Assembly (NCBI GenBank): GCA_001799475.1
Contig: MGTN01000019.1
Location: 1-8,490 of the forward strand
DNA from: Desulfovibrionales bacterium GWA2_65_9
Lineage (GTDB): Bacteria; Desulfobacterota; Desulfovibrionia; Desulfovibrionales; Desulfovibrionaceae
Direction of reading: 5' to 3'
DNA: 8,490 bases
Shown: piece by piece, positions 1 through 5,721 of the stretch
Layout of the letters: each line of letters opens with the position of its first letter
Numbering within the stretch: the stretch's first letter is position 1
Program-made: the position numbers and the translations under genes
The notes under the pieces: generated by a model
What the model was told of the DNA's origin: nothing
The model's input: the letters and a program-made list of their open reading frames with translations, nothing else
Database searches by the model: none

Positions 1-2552
1 AGCCCGTGGCCGAGGCCAAGAGCGAAGCCGCTCCCGAAACTGTCGCCAAGGCTGCCCCGGCCGAGACCCCGACCCCCGCAGCCATGGCTCCGGCCGAGCC
101 CAAGCCCGCCCAGGCAGAAGCCTCCCCGGCCGAAGACTTGGACGAGGACGGCAAGAAGAAGCGCAAGCCCAAGCGCGAGGTCATCGTGCCTGCTGCGCCC
201 CAGGTGCGCATCATCTCCCGGCCCGAGCCCGGCAGCACTCCCCCGCCCCAGCCCCAGGCCTCGGCCAGGCGTCCCGAATTCTCCGCCGGCCATGACGGCG
301 GCGCGCGTCCCTACACCCCGCATCCCGGCGGCACCCGGCCCCAGGCCGATGGTCCCCGTGGCGGCGGCTATGGCGGCGGCGCGCAGGGTCAGCGTCCCCC
401 GGCTCCGGGCGGCTACCAGCGTCCGCCCAGCAGCGCTCCGGGCAGCAGCTACGGCTTTCCGCGTCCGCCCAGCAGCGCACCGGGCAGCAGCTACGGCCAG
501 CAGCGTCCTGCCGGTCCTGGCGGTCCTGGCGGTCCCGGCATTGCACCAGCAATTCCGCCCAAGGAAGGCGAAGACCGCGCCCGCAGAAAGCCGCATCGCG
601 TGGTGGAATTCCCCACCGGCGGCGGCAGCGAAGAGGACCGCCGCAAGGCCAGCGCCTCGGCGGCCAAGAAAAAGACCAACTTTGCGCCCGCGCCCGTCGT
701 GTCCGAGGACGGCGAATCGCCCATGCGGCTCAAGTCCTCGCGGCGCAAGAAGCATCGCGGCGGGGTTGAGCAGCGCGAGGAGATCAAGCCCGTCGGCAAG
801 CGCAAGATCCGCATCGACGAGCACATCCGTCTGTCCGACCTGGCGCACCAGATGGGCATCAAGTCCCAGGCCATCATCAAGGCCCTGTTCGCCATGGGCG
901 TCATGGCCACCATCAACCAGGCCCTGGACATGGACACCGCCACCCTGCTCGCCAGCGAGTTCGGGCACGAGGTGGAGAACGTCTCCTTTGACGAGCAGGA
1001 ATTCCTGGTTGTCGGCTCGCCGGACACCGCAGAGGACATGAAGTCCAGGCCGCCGGTGGTCACCATCATGGGCCACGTCGACCACGGCAAGACCTCGCTC
1101 CTCGACGCCATCCGCATGACCAGCATCGCCTCGGGCGAAGCGGGCGGCATCACCCAGCACATCGGCGCGTACCATGTGGCCACCAACCGGGGCGAGGTCG
1201 TGTTCCTCGACACCCCGGGCCACGAAGCCTTCACCGCCATGCGTGCCCGCGGCGCACAGGTGACCGACATCGTCGTGCTCGTGGTCGCCGCCGACGACGG
1301 CGTCATGGACCAGACCCGCGAGGCCGTGAACCACGCCAAGGCGGCCAAGGTGCCCATCGTGGTCGCGGTGAACAAGATCGACAAGGAAGGCGCCAACCCC
1401 GACCGCGTGAAGCGCGAACTGGCCGAGTTCGACCTCGTGCCGGAAGAATGGGGCGGCACCACCATCTTCGCCAACGTGTCCGCCAAGCAGCGCATCGGCC
1501 TGGACGAACTGCTGGAAATGATTCTGCTCCAGGCCGAAGTGCTGGAGCTCAAGGCCAACCCGGCCAAGCCCGCGCGCGGGCACATCGTCGAGGCCAAGCT
1601 GGACAAGGGCCGCGGCCCGCTGGGCACCATGCTCATCCAGGAAGGCACGCTCAAGACCGGCGACGCCTTTGTCTGCGGCACCGCGCACGGCAAGGTCCGC
1701 GCCATGTTCAACGACCAGGGCCGCAAGATCAAGCAGGCCGGGCCGGCCATTCCGGTGGAGATCCAGGGCTTTGACGTCGTGCCCGAGGCCGGCGACGAGT
1801 TCGTGGTCGTGGCCGACGACAAGGTCGCCCGCAAGATCGCCGAGAGCCGCGCCTCCAAGCAGCGCGAAAAGGACCTCGTGGGCAAGAGCAAGGTCACGCT
1901 GGAGTCCTTCCTGCTGTCCAAGCCCGCCAACGAGGCCAAGACGCTCAACCTGGTGCTCAAGGCCGACGTGCAGGGCTCGCTTGAGGCCATCACCGAGGCC
2001 GTGAACAAGCTCTCCACCGACGAGGTCAAGATCCAGGTGGTGCATGGCGCCACGGGCGGCCTCACCGAATCCGACATCCTGCTGGCCACAGCAAGCCAGG
2101 CCATCATCATCGGCTTCAACGTGCGTCCCACGGCCAAGGTCAAGGACATGGCCGACAGCGAGCACGTGGAGATCCGCTTCTACGACATCATCTACAAGCT
2201 CGTGGGCGAGATCAAGGACGCCATGAGCGGCATGCTCACCCCGGACATCCTGGAAGTGTACCTGGGCCAGGCCGAGGTGCGCGAGACCTTCACCGTGCCC
2301 AAGGTCGGCATGGTCGCCGGCTGCGGCGTGGTGGACGGCAAGCTCACCCGCGCTGCCAAGGTGCGCCTGCTGCGCGAAGGCGTGGTCATCTACACCGGGC
2401 AGCTCAGCTCGCTCAAGCGCTTCAAGGACGACGCCAAGGAAGTGGCCAAGGGCTACGAGTGCGGTGTGGGCCTGGAGAACTTCAACGACATCAAGATCGG
2501 CGACATCATCGAGGCCTTCGAGACCAAGGAAGTCGCCAGGACGCTCGACTAG
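1..2552 (+). CDS. infB: Translation initiation factor IF-2, 5'-truncated by the window edge
   Basis: GTPase that places initiator fMet-tRNA on the 30S subunit and promotes 50S joining. The frame is open to the left edge (first full codon at base 3), so the true start and the usual first N-terminal subdomain lie outside. Counting residues from the GTG at base 6: residues 1-260 are a low-complexity Ala/Pro/Gly-rich linker with Lys/Arg patches; about 268-328 is the second IF2_N domain; G1 is GHVDHGKT (356-363), G3 is DTPGH (402-406), G4 is NKID (456-459) and G5 is SAK (492-494). Domain 2 begins near residue 526, domain 3 near 645 (LNLVLKADVQGS), and the fMet-tRNA-binding C2 domain closes the protein, ending at a TAG. 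All GTPase motifs are intact. The 848 visible residues plus a missing N-terminus fit the long IF-2 type. It leads the operon into DUF503 and rbfA. Confidence 0.97.
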   Translation, partial: PVAEAKSEAAPETVAKAAPAETPTPAAMAPAEPKPAQAEASPAEDLDEDGKKKRKPKREVIVPAAPQVRIISRPEPGSTPPPQPQASARRPEFSAGHDGGARPYTPHPGGTRPQADGPRGGGYGGGAQGQRPPAPGGYQRPPSSAPGSSYGFPRPPSSAPGSSYGQQRPAGPGGPGGPGIAPAIPPKEGEDRARRKPHRVVEFPTGGGSEEDRRKASASAAKKKTNFAPAPVVSEDGESPMRLKSSRRKKHRGGVEQREEIKPVGKRKIRIDEHIRLSDLAHQMGIKSQAIIKALFAMGVMATINQALDMDTATLLASEFGHEVENVSFDEQEFLVVGSPDTAEDMKSRPPVVTIMGHVDHGKTSLLDAIRMTSIASGEAGGITQHIGAYHVATNRGEVVFLDTPGHEAFTAMRARGAQVTDIVVLVVAADDGVMDQTREAVNHAKAAKVPIVVAVNKIDKEGANPDRVKRELAEFDLVPEEWGGTTIFANVSAKQRIGLDELLEMILLQAEVLELKANPAKPARGHIVEAKLDKGRGPLGTMLIQEGTLKTGDAFVCGTAHGKVRAMFNDQGRKIKQAGPAIPVEIQGFDVVPEAGDEFVVVADDKVARKIAESRASKQREKDLVGKSKVTLESFLLSKPANEAKTLNLVLKADVQGSLEAITEAVNKLSTDEVKIQVVHGATGGLTESDILLATASQAIIIGFNVRPTAKVKDMADSEHVEIRFYDIIYKLVGEIKDAMSGMLTPDILEVYLGQAEVRETFTVPKVGMVAGCGVVDGKLTRAAKVRLLREGVVIYTGQLSSLKRFKDDAKEVAKGYECGVGLENFNDIKIGDIIEAFETKEVARTLD
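420..497 (+). repeat. Two-copy 36-base direct repeat in the infB linker (RPPSSAPGSSYG)
   Basis: Copies at 420-455 and 462-497 each encode the twelve residues RPPSSAPGSSYG. They are separated by two codons (Phe-Pro), giving a 42-base period. The copies differ at one silent base (GCT versus GCA), so they look like a recent in-frame duplication. The repeat lies in the disordered Pro/Gly-rich linker of IF-2, before the conserved GTPase core. A related unit (RPPAPGGYQ) lies just upstream and a Gly-Pro-Gly run lies just downstream. Confidence 0.9.
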
Positions 2553-2582
2553 GGCGTCCGCCAGAGCTATGACTGAGAATGG

Positions 2583-2888
2583 GTGTGCATGATCATCGGC
2601 GTGATGACGCTTGAGTTCCGCCTGCACGGCAACGACTCGCTGAAAGGCAAGCGCCAGGTGGCCCAGAGCCTGAAACAGAAGCTGCGCAACACCTTCAACG
2701 TTGCCGTAAGCGAGGTTGACGCCCAGGAGGCCCACCAGAAGCTGGTGCTGGCCGTGGTCACGGTGTCCGGAGAGACGGCCAGGGTGGAGAGCAGCCTGGC
2801 CAAGGCCCTGGCCATGGTCGAGGCCATTTCCCCGGCGGAACTTGTGCGCTGCGACACGGAAGTGTTCAGCAGCAGCGGGGAGGCATAA
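2583..2888 (+). CDS. DUF503 / YlxP-like protein, function unknown
   Basis: Small cytoplasmic protein of 101 residues from GTG 2583, or 99 from ATG 2589. Both starts are in frame, and neither has a good Shine-Dalgarno sequence (only a weak GAG upstream), so the start is uncertain. It matches the DUF503 pattern: an N-terminal strand (IIGVMTLEFRLHG), then SLKGKRQVAQSLKQKLRNTFNVAVSEVD, then a strand near LVLAVVTVSG and a C-terminal helix, as expected for a small ferredoxin-like fold. Members (YlxP in Bacillus) commonly sit between infB and rbfA, as here, which suggests a link to ribosome assembly or translation, but no activity is assigned. It starts 30 bases after infB. Its TAA stop directly abuts the rbfA ATG in the same frame, so the two are very likely translated from one message. 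Confidence 0.88.
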   Translation: MCMIIGVMTLEFRLHGNDSLKGKRQVAQSLKQKLRNTFNVAVSEVDAQEAHQKLVLAVVTVSGETARVESSLAKALAMVEAISPAELVRCDTEVFSSSGEA

Positions 2889-3233
2889 ATGAAGAGTTCA
2901 GGCAGCAGACGGTCCATCCGCCTGGCCGATCTCATCCACCGGGAGCTGGCCAACCTGCTCCTGGAGGAAGTCCAGGACCCGCGCCTGGAGCTGGTCAGCC
3001 TCTCCGGGGTCAAGCTCAACTCGGACATCAGCATCGCCCTGGTGAGCTTCACCGTGGGCGGCGGCGCGGAGCGCCGCAAGCAGGCCCTGGACGGCCTGAA
3101 CAAGGCCAAGGGGTTCCTGCGCTCCGGTCTGGCCAAGCGGCTCAACATGCGCTCCCTGCCGGACCTGCGCTTCGCCCACGACGACTTCCTTGAGGACATG
3201 GTCTATGCCAAGCCCGATCACCCAGATAGCTGA
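2889..3233 (+). CDS. rbfA: 30S ribosome-binding factor A
   Basis: RbfA is a small KH-fold protein that binds the immature 30S subunit and helps 16S rRNA 5'-end maturation, especially in the cold. The 114-residue product shows the family pattern: a basic N-terminus (SSGSRRSIRLADLIHRELANLLLEE), then VQDPRLELVSLSGVKLNSDISIALVSFTV covering the first strands, and LRSGLAKRLNMRSLPDLRFAHDD near the end. The length is slightly below the E. coli protein, as is common outside gammaproteobacteria. The ATG has a strong Shine-Dalgarno sequence (GGGGAGG, 2877-2883, five bases upstream) located in the last codons of the DUF503 gene. The ATG follows the DUF503 TAA with no gap. The last 29 bases overlap the next gene, which suggests translational coupling. 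Confidence 0.95.
   Translation: MKSSGSRRSIRLADLIHRELANLLLEEVQDPRLELVSLSGVKLNSDISIALVSFTVGGGAERRKQALDGLNKAKGFLRSGLAKRLNMRSLPDLRFAHDDFLEDMVYAKPDHPDS
3192..3195 (+). promoter_or_regulatory. Shine-Dalgarno deciding the nrnA start
   Basis: GAGG at 3192-3195 lies nine bases before ATG 3205, a normal distance. The only earlier in-frame candidate is TTG 3190, which overlaps this element and would add five residues (MRTWS) not expected in the family. The ATG is therefore preferred. The element lies inside the 3' end of rbfA. Confidence 0.6.
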
Positions 3234-4173
3234 CCTCATCCGCAGGACGGACAGCTTTTTGGTGTCCTCGCACGCCAACCCGGACGGCGACGCCATCGGC
3301 TCCACCGTTGCCTTGGGGCACATCCTGGCGCACATGGGCAAGGAGTTCTGCCTCTACAACCGCTCCGGCCTGCCGGCGCAGTTCGACTGGCTGCCCCTGC
3401 CCGGCCCCATCCACCACACCCTGGTCGGCTGCGAGGCCAACTGGATCTTCGTGCTGGACTGCGGAGCCCAGAGCCGCGTGGGCGATGAACTTTTCCGGAT
3501 CATGGGCACGCGGCCCATCGCCAATGTGGACCACCACCTGGGCAATCCGAATTTCGGCCAATTCAACTGGGTGGACGAGTCCTACCCGGCCGTGGGCGCC
3601 ATGATCGCCGACCTGGCAGACGAGCTCTCCATCCCGCTCACCGGCCCCCTGGCCGAGGCCGTGTACCTGGGCATTGTCACGGACACCGGGTTCTTCACCT
3701 TTGACAACACCACCCCGGCTGTGCTGGAACTGGCCGCGCGGCTCATCCGCCTGGGGCTGAACCCCGGCATTGTCAACGCCAAGATCCGCAATCAGTGGGG
3801 CGTGAACCGCTTCCGCCTCTGGGGCGAGTCCTTTGCCACCACGGAACTGTTTTTCGGCGGGCAGGTGGCCGTGGCCTATGTCACCCTGAACATGATGGAG
3901 CGCAGCGACACCAGCCCCGCGGACTGCGAGGAGATCGTCAACTTCCTGCGCCGCCTGCGCGGCGCGCGGGCAGCGGCCATCCTGCGCGAAGAGCCGGACG
4001 GCAGCTACAAGTTCAGCCTGCGCTCCACCGGAGCGGACAACGTGCAGGCCGTGGCGGCCCTGTTCGGCGGCGGCGGCCACCGCAACGCCTCTGGCGGCAC
4101 CATCAACGCCGGTTTCCTCTCGGCCAAGAAACGCCTGGTCGAGGCCCTTGGCGAAAGCCTCGGTCTGGTGTAG
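3205..4173 (+). CDS. nrnA: DHH/DHHA1 phosphoesterase, NrnA-like (oligoribonuclease / pAp phosphatase)
   Basis: Predicted cytoplasmic metal-dependent phosphoesterase of 322 residues. NrnA homologues degrade 2-5 nt RNA fragments, and some also dephosphorylate 3'-phosphoadenosine 5'-phosphate. The DHH signatures are all present, numbered from ATG 3205: NPDGDAIGS (25-33), the motif II Asp in VLDCGA (D85), DHH (109-111), and the motif IV Asp in GIVTDTGFF (D160). The C-terminal DHHA1 substrate-binding domain has GGGGH (288-292) followed by NASGG. The metal-binding set looks complete, so the enzyme should be active. It overlaps rbfA by 29 bases and ends three bases before truB. NrnA-like genes next to rbfA and truB are a known arrangement in bacteria lacking Orn. 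Paired with pnp downstream, it could finish RNA decay to mononucleotides. Specificity between nanoRNA, pAp and cyclic dinucleotide products cannot be read from sequence alone. Confidence 0.9.
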   Translation: MPSPITQIADLIRRTDSFLVSSHANPDGDAIGSTVALGHILAHMGKEFCLYNRSGLPAQFDWLPLPGPIHHTLVGCEANWIFVLDCGAQSRVGDELFRIMGTRPIANVDHHLGNPNFGQFNWVDESYPAVGAMIADLADELSIPLTGPLAEAVYLGIVTDTGFFTFDNTTPAVLELAARLIRLGLNPGIVNAKIRNQWGVNRFRLWGESFATTELFFGGQVAVAYVTLNMMERSDTSPADCEEIVNFLRRLRGARAAAILREEPDGSYKFSLRSTGADNVQAVAALFGGGGHRNASGGTINAGFLSAKKRLVEALGESLGLV

Positions 4174-4176
4174 AGG

Positions 4177-5130
4177 GTGGGCAGACGGCGCAAGAAGACG
4201 GAAGGCCAGCTCGATGGCCTGCTGGTGCTGAACAAGCCCAGCGGCCCGACCTCGGCCGGGTGCCTGAACAGCATCAAGCATGGGCTGAGCCAGGGCAAGA
4301 TCGGCCACGCCGGGACGCTCGACCCGCTGGCCGAGGGCGTCCTGCTGGTTCTTTTGGGCCGCGGCACCAAGCTGGCCGGGTATCTGACCAGCGGCAACAA
4401 GGTCTATTCCGGGCAGATGCGCCTGGGCGTGACCACCGACACCTTCGATATGGAAGGCAAGGTGGTGGCCGAGGCCGGGCTCGAAAATATTTCGCAAGAC
4501 GATGTGCGGGCGGCGATCCTGTCCTGGAAGGACCTCACGGAACAGGAAGTGCCCGCTTACTCCGCGGCCAAGCACGAGGGCAAGCCCCTCTATGAACTCG
4601 CCCGCAAGGGGGAGTTTGTGCCGGTCAAGGAGAAAAGCATCGAGATACACGAGGTTGAACCGCTGGAAATTGAGCTTCCCACAGCACGATTCAGGGTGCG
4701 TTGCCAGGCAGGCACGTACATTCGATCCCTGGTCCACAGCTTGGGGATACGGCTAGGCTGCGGCGCAAGCCTGGCCCAGCTCACGCGGGAAGCCTGCGAG
4801 CCCTACCGGCTTGCAGACGCCCACAGCCTGGATGCGGTTCTTGGCGAGCCGGAGCTTTTTGCGCAGCGGGTCATTCCGCTGGCGAAGATGCTCCCGCACT
4901 GGCGCACCATCGTGCTCCCTCCCCCCCTGGCGGCCCTCGTGAAGAACGGGGCCTGGCTGCCGGTGGGCGGCCCAAGCGGACCAGAGCTACTCGGCACGCC
5001 CGAGGAGCAGGTCATGCTGGTCGAGGAGAGCGGCGAACCGGTGGCGCTGGCGCAGGCCCAGACCAAGGACGGCATCTTGCGCTGGATGATTCTGCGTGGA
5101 CTGTGGCAGGAAGGCGACGCGGCAATCTGA
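4177..5130 (+). CDS. truB: tRNA pseudouridine(55) synthase
   Basis: TruB isomerises U55 to pseudouridine in the T loop of tRNAs and also acts as a tRNA-folding chaperone. The 317-residue product has the N-terminal LLVLNKPSGPTS motif (from residue 15), the catalytic motif GHAGTLDPLAEGVL with the nucleophile Asp49, a conserved Tyr near residue 77 in the NKVYSGQMRLG segment, YSAAKHEGKPLYELAR, and GTYIRSL with the conserved Arg183. The C-terminal third is the more variable RNA-binding extension. The start is GTG 4177. The nrnA stop (4171-4173) is in the same frame, so no earlier start exists. GAGG directly abuts the start, which is too close for a good ribosome-binding site, so translation probably depends on ribosomes finishing nrnA. 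Codons for residues about 149-200 use ATA, CGA, CTA and ACA far more than the surrounding genes. Confidence 0.96.
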   Translation: MGRRRKKTEGQLDGLLVLNKPSGPTSAGCLNSIKHGLSQGKIGHAGTLDPLAEGVLLVLLGRGTKLAGYLTSGNKVYSGQMRLGVTTDTFDMEGKVVAEAGLENISQDDVRAAILSWKDLTEQEVPAYSAAKHEGKPLYELARKGEFVPVKEKSIEIHEVEPLEIELPTARFRVRCQAGTYIRSLVHSLGIRLGCGASLAQLTREACEPYRLADAHSLDAVLGEPELFAQRVIPLAKMLPHWRTIVLPPPLAALVKNGAWLPVGGPSGPELLGTPEEQVMLVEESGEPVALAQAQTKDGILRWMILRGLWQEGDAAI

Positions 5131-5131
5131 A

Positions 5132-5178
5132 CGGGGGAGCTCCCGGCATAACCCGGATTCCGCAATGATCGGATCCGG
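5132..5178 (+). promoter_or_regulatory. Structured rpsO leader, candidate S15 autoregulatory site
   Basis: Two hairpins can form in the 65-base truB-rpsO gap. The first pairs CGGG 5132-5135 with CCCG 5142-5145 around the GGGAGCTCCC palindrome. The second pairs CCGGAT 5153-5158 with ATCCGG 5173-5178 and CCG 5160-5162 with CGG 5170-5172, leaving one bulged T and a seven-base loop. The second ends two bases before the AAGGAGG of rpsO. S15 is known to repress its own mRNA through varied leader structures in several bacterial groups, so this is a reasonable candidate. The pairing is seen in the sequence. The regulatory role is inferred. Confidence 0.4.
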
Positions 5179-5180
5179 CC

Positions 5181-5187
5181 AAGGAGG
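5181..5187 (+). promoter_or_regulatory. Shine-Dalgarno deciding the rpsO GTG start
   Basis: A near-perfect AAGGAGG lies eight bases before GTG 5196 and fourteen before ATG 5202. The spacing favours GTG, giving a product that begins Met-Val-Met. Confidence 0.75.
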
Positions 5188-5195
5188 ACACTGCT

Positions 5196-5465
5196 GTGGT
5201 CATGACGCCTGAAGGAAAGACCAAGGTCATCGAGGACTACAAGACCCACGATGGCGACACCGGCTCCCCGGAGGTGCAGGTTGCGCTTTTGACCGAGCGC
5301 ATCACCTACCTCACCGAGCACTTCAAGGTGCACAAGAAGGACTTCCACTCCAAGACCGGCCTTTTGAAAATGGTCGGCCAGCGCAGGAAGCTTCTGAACT
5401 ACCTGAAGAGAGAGGACGTCCAGCGCTACCGCACGCTCATCGAGCGCCTGGGCCTCCGCAAGTAG
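5196..5465 (+). CDS. rpsO: 30S ribosomal protein S15
   Basis: S15 binds the central domain of 16S rRNA early in 30S assembly and forms an intersubunit bridge with the 50S. The 89-residue product has the standard length and the family blocks: DTGSPEVQVALLTERI (about 21-36), HKKDFHSKTGLLKMVGQRRK with the conserved rRNA-binding His/Asp/Ser region, and the C-terminal ending LIERLGLRK. The start is GTG 5196, chosen from the strong AAGGAGG upstream; ATG 5202 is the alternative and would remove only two residues. A hairpin sits just before the ribosome-binding site. The gene lies between truB and pnp, an order also seen in E. coli. No T-tract terminator follows, so transcription probably continues into pnp. 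Confidence 0.98.
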   Translation: MVMTPEGKTKVIEDYKTHDGDTGSPEVQVALLTERITYLTEHFKVHKKDFHSKTGLLKMVGQRRKLLNYLKREDVQRYRTLIERLGLRK

Positions 5466-5475
5466 ATAAACCGAC

Positions 5476-5513
5476 CCGTGCGGGCGGGGGCGCAAAAGCC
5501 CCTGCCCGTGCGG
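5476..5513 (+). promoter_or_regulatory. GC-rich hairpin after rpsO lacking a T tract
   Basis: Bases 5476-5491 pair with 5498-5513 over 16 positions, three of them G-U wobbles, around the six-base loop GCAAAA. It begins ten bases after the rpsO stop. The next bases are ACCAACC rather than a T run, so it is not a standard intrinsic terminator. It could protect the rpsO 3' end or be an RNase III processing site between rpsO and pnp, as in the E. coli rpsO-pnp spacer. That function is inferred by analogy. Confidence 0.5.
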
Positions 5514-5525
5514 ACCAACCAGCAC

Positions 5526-5544
5526 GGGCGCGAAGGTCGCGTCC
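5526..5544 (+). other. Small hairpin in the rpsO-pnp spacer
   Basis: GGGCGCG at 5526-5532 can pair with CGCGTCC at 5538-5544 (one G-U pair) around the loop AAGGT. It is short, GC-rich and without a following T tract. It may be chance in sequence of this composition, or it may be part of a larger leader fold. Confidence 0.3.
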
Positions 5545-5610
5545 GCTGAACCTCGCCCATGACGCAGGACTCACTTAAAGCCCCCCTTTAGTTGGCTGCG
5601 GAAAGCGTTT

Positions 5611-5650
5611 TTGCGCGCGTCCAATTGGCAGATTGGCGACAGGCGCGCAA
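5611..5650 (+). promoter_or_regulatory. Long bulged hairpin in the pnp leader
   Basis: TTGCGCGC 5611-5618 pairs with GCGCGCAA 5643-5650. GT 5619-5620 pairs with AC 5639-5640, and CCAAT 5621-5625 pairs with ATTGG 5632-5636. This gives 15 Watson-Crick pairs, two two-base bulges on the 3' side and the six-base loop TGGCAG. It sits about 70 bases before the pnp ATG. In E. coli the pnp leader carries an RNase III-cut stem that PNPase uses to repress its own synthesis. An equivalent role here is inference from position and structure. I found no convincing promoter -10/-35 pair in this spacer. Confidence 0.45.
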
Positions 5651-5710
5651 CAGCCCTTCCCCAAGCCGGCTAGATTCCCGGGCCCGAGCAGCGTCAGGGC
5701 GGCAAATCAC

Positions 5711-5716
5711 AAGGAG
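5711..5716 (+). promoter_or_regulatory. Shine-Dalgarno of pnp
   Basis: AAGGAG lies five bases before ATG 5722 and supports that start. It is a strong site, suggesting pnp can be translated independently of the genes upstream. Confidence 0.75.
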
Positions 5717-5721
5717 CTTCA

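Noticed and set aside
84..86. Internal in-frame ATG of infB as a start for a shorter IF-2 isoform
   Set aside because: No Shine-Dalgarno sequence precedes it, so an E. coli-like tandem start cannot be supported here.
491..2149. Minus-strand open frame of 552 codons opposite infB
   Set aside because: The sense strand encodes intact IF-2 GTPase motifs. The antisense product is Ser/Arg/Thr-rich with no family resemblance.
3142..4737. Minus-strand open frame of 531 codons opposite nrnA and truB
   Set aside because: It spans two well-supported sense genes and shows no domain; open antisense frames are common at this GC content.
5625..5640. Possible sigma-54 promoter (TTGGCA...GCGA) in the pnp leader
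   Set aside because: The GG and GC dinucleotides are about nine bases apart, not the spacing of -24/-12 promoters, and the bases are accounted for by the leader hairpin.
5592..5676. Sigma-70 promoter for pnp (TTGGCT or TTGGCA with TAGATT)
   Set aside because: No -35-like and -10-like pair lies 16-18 bases apart; TAGATT at 5671 has CAACAG at the -35 position.
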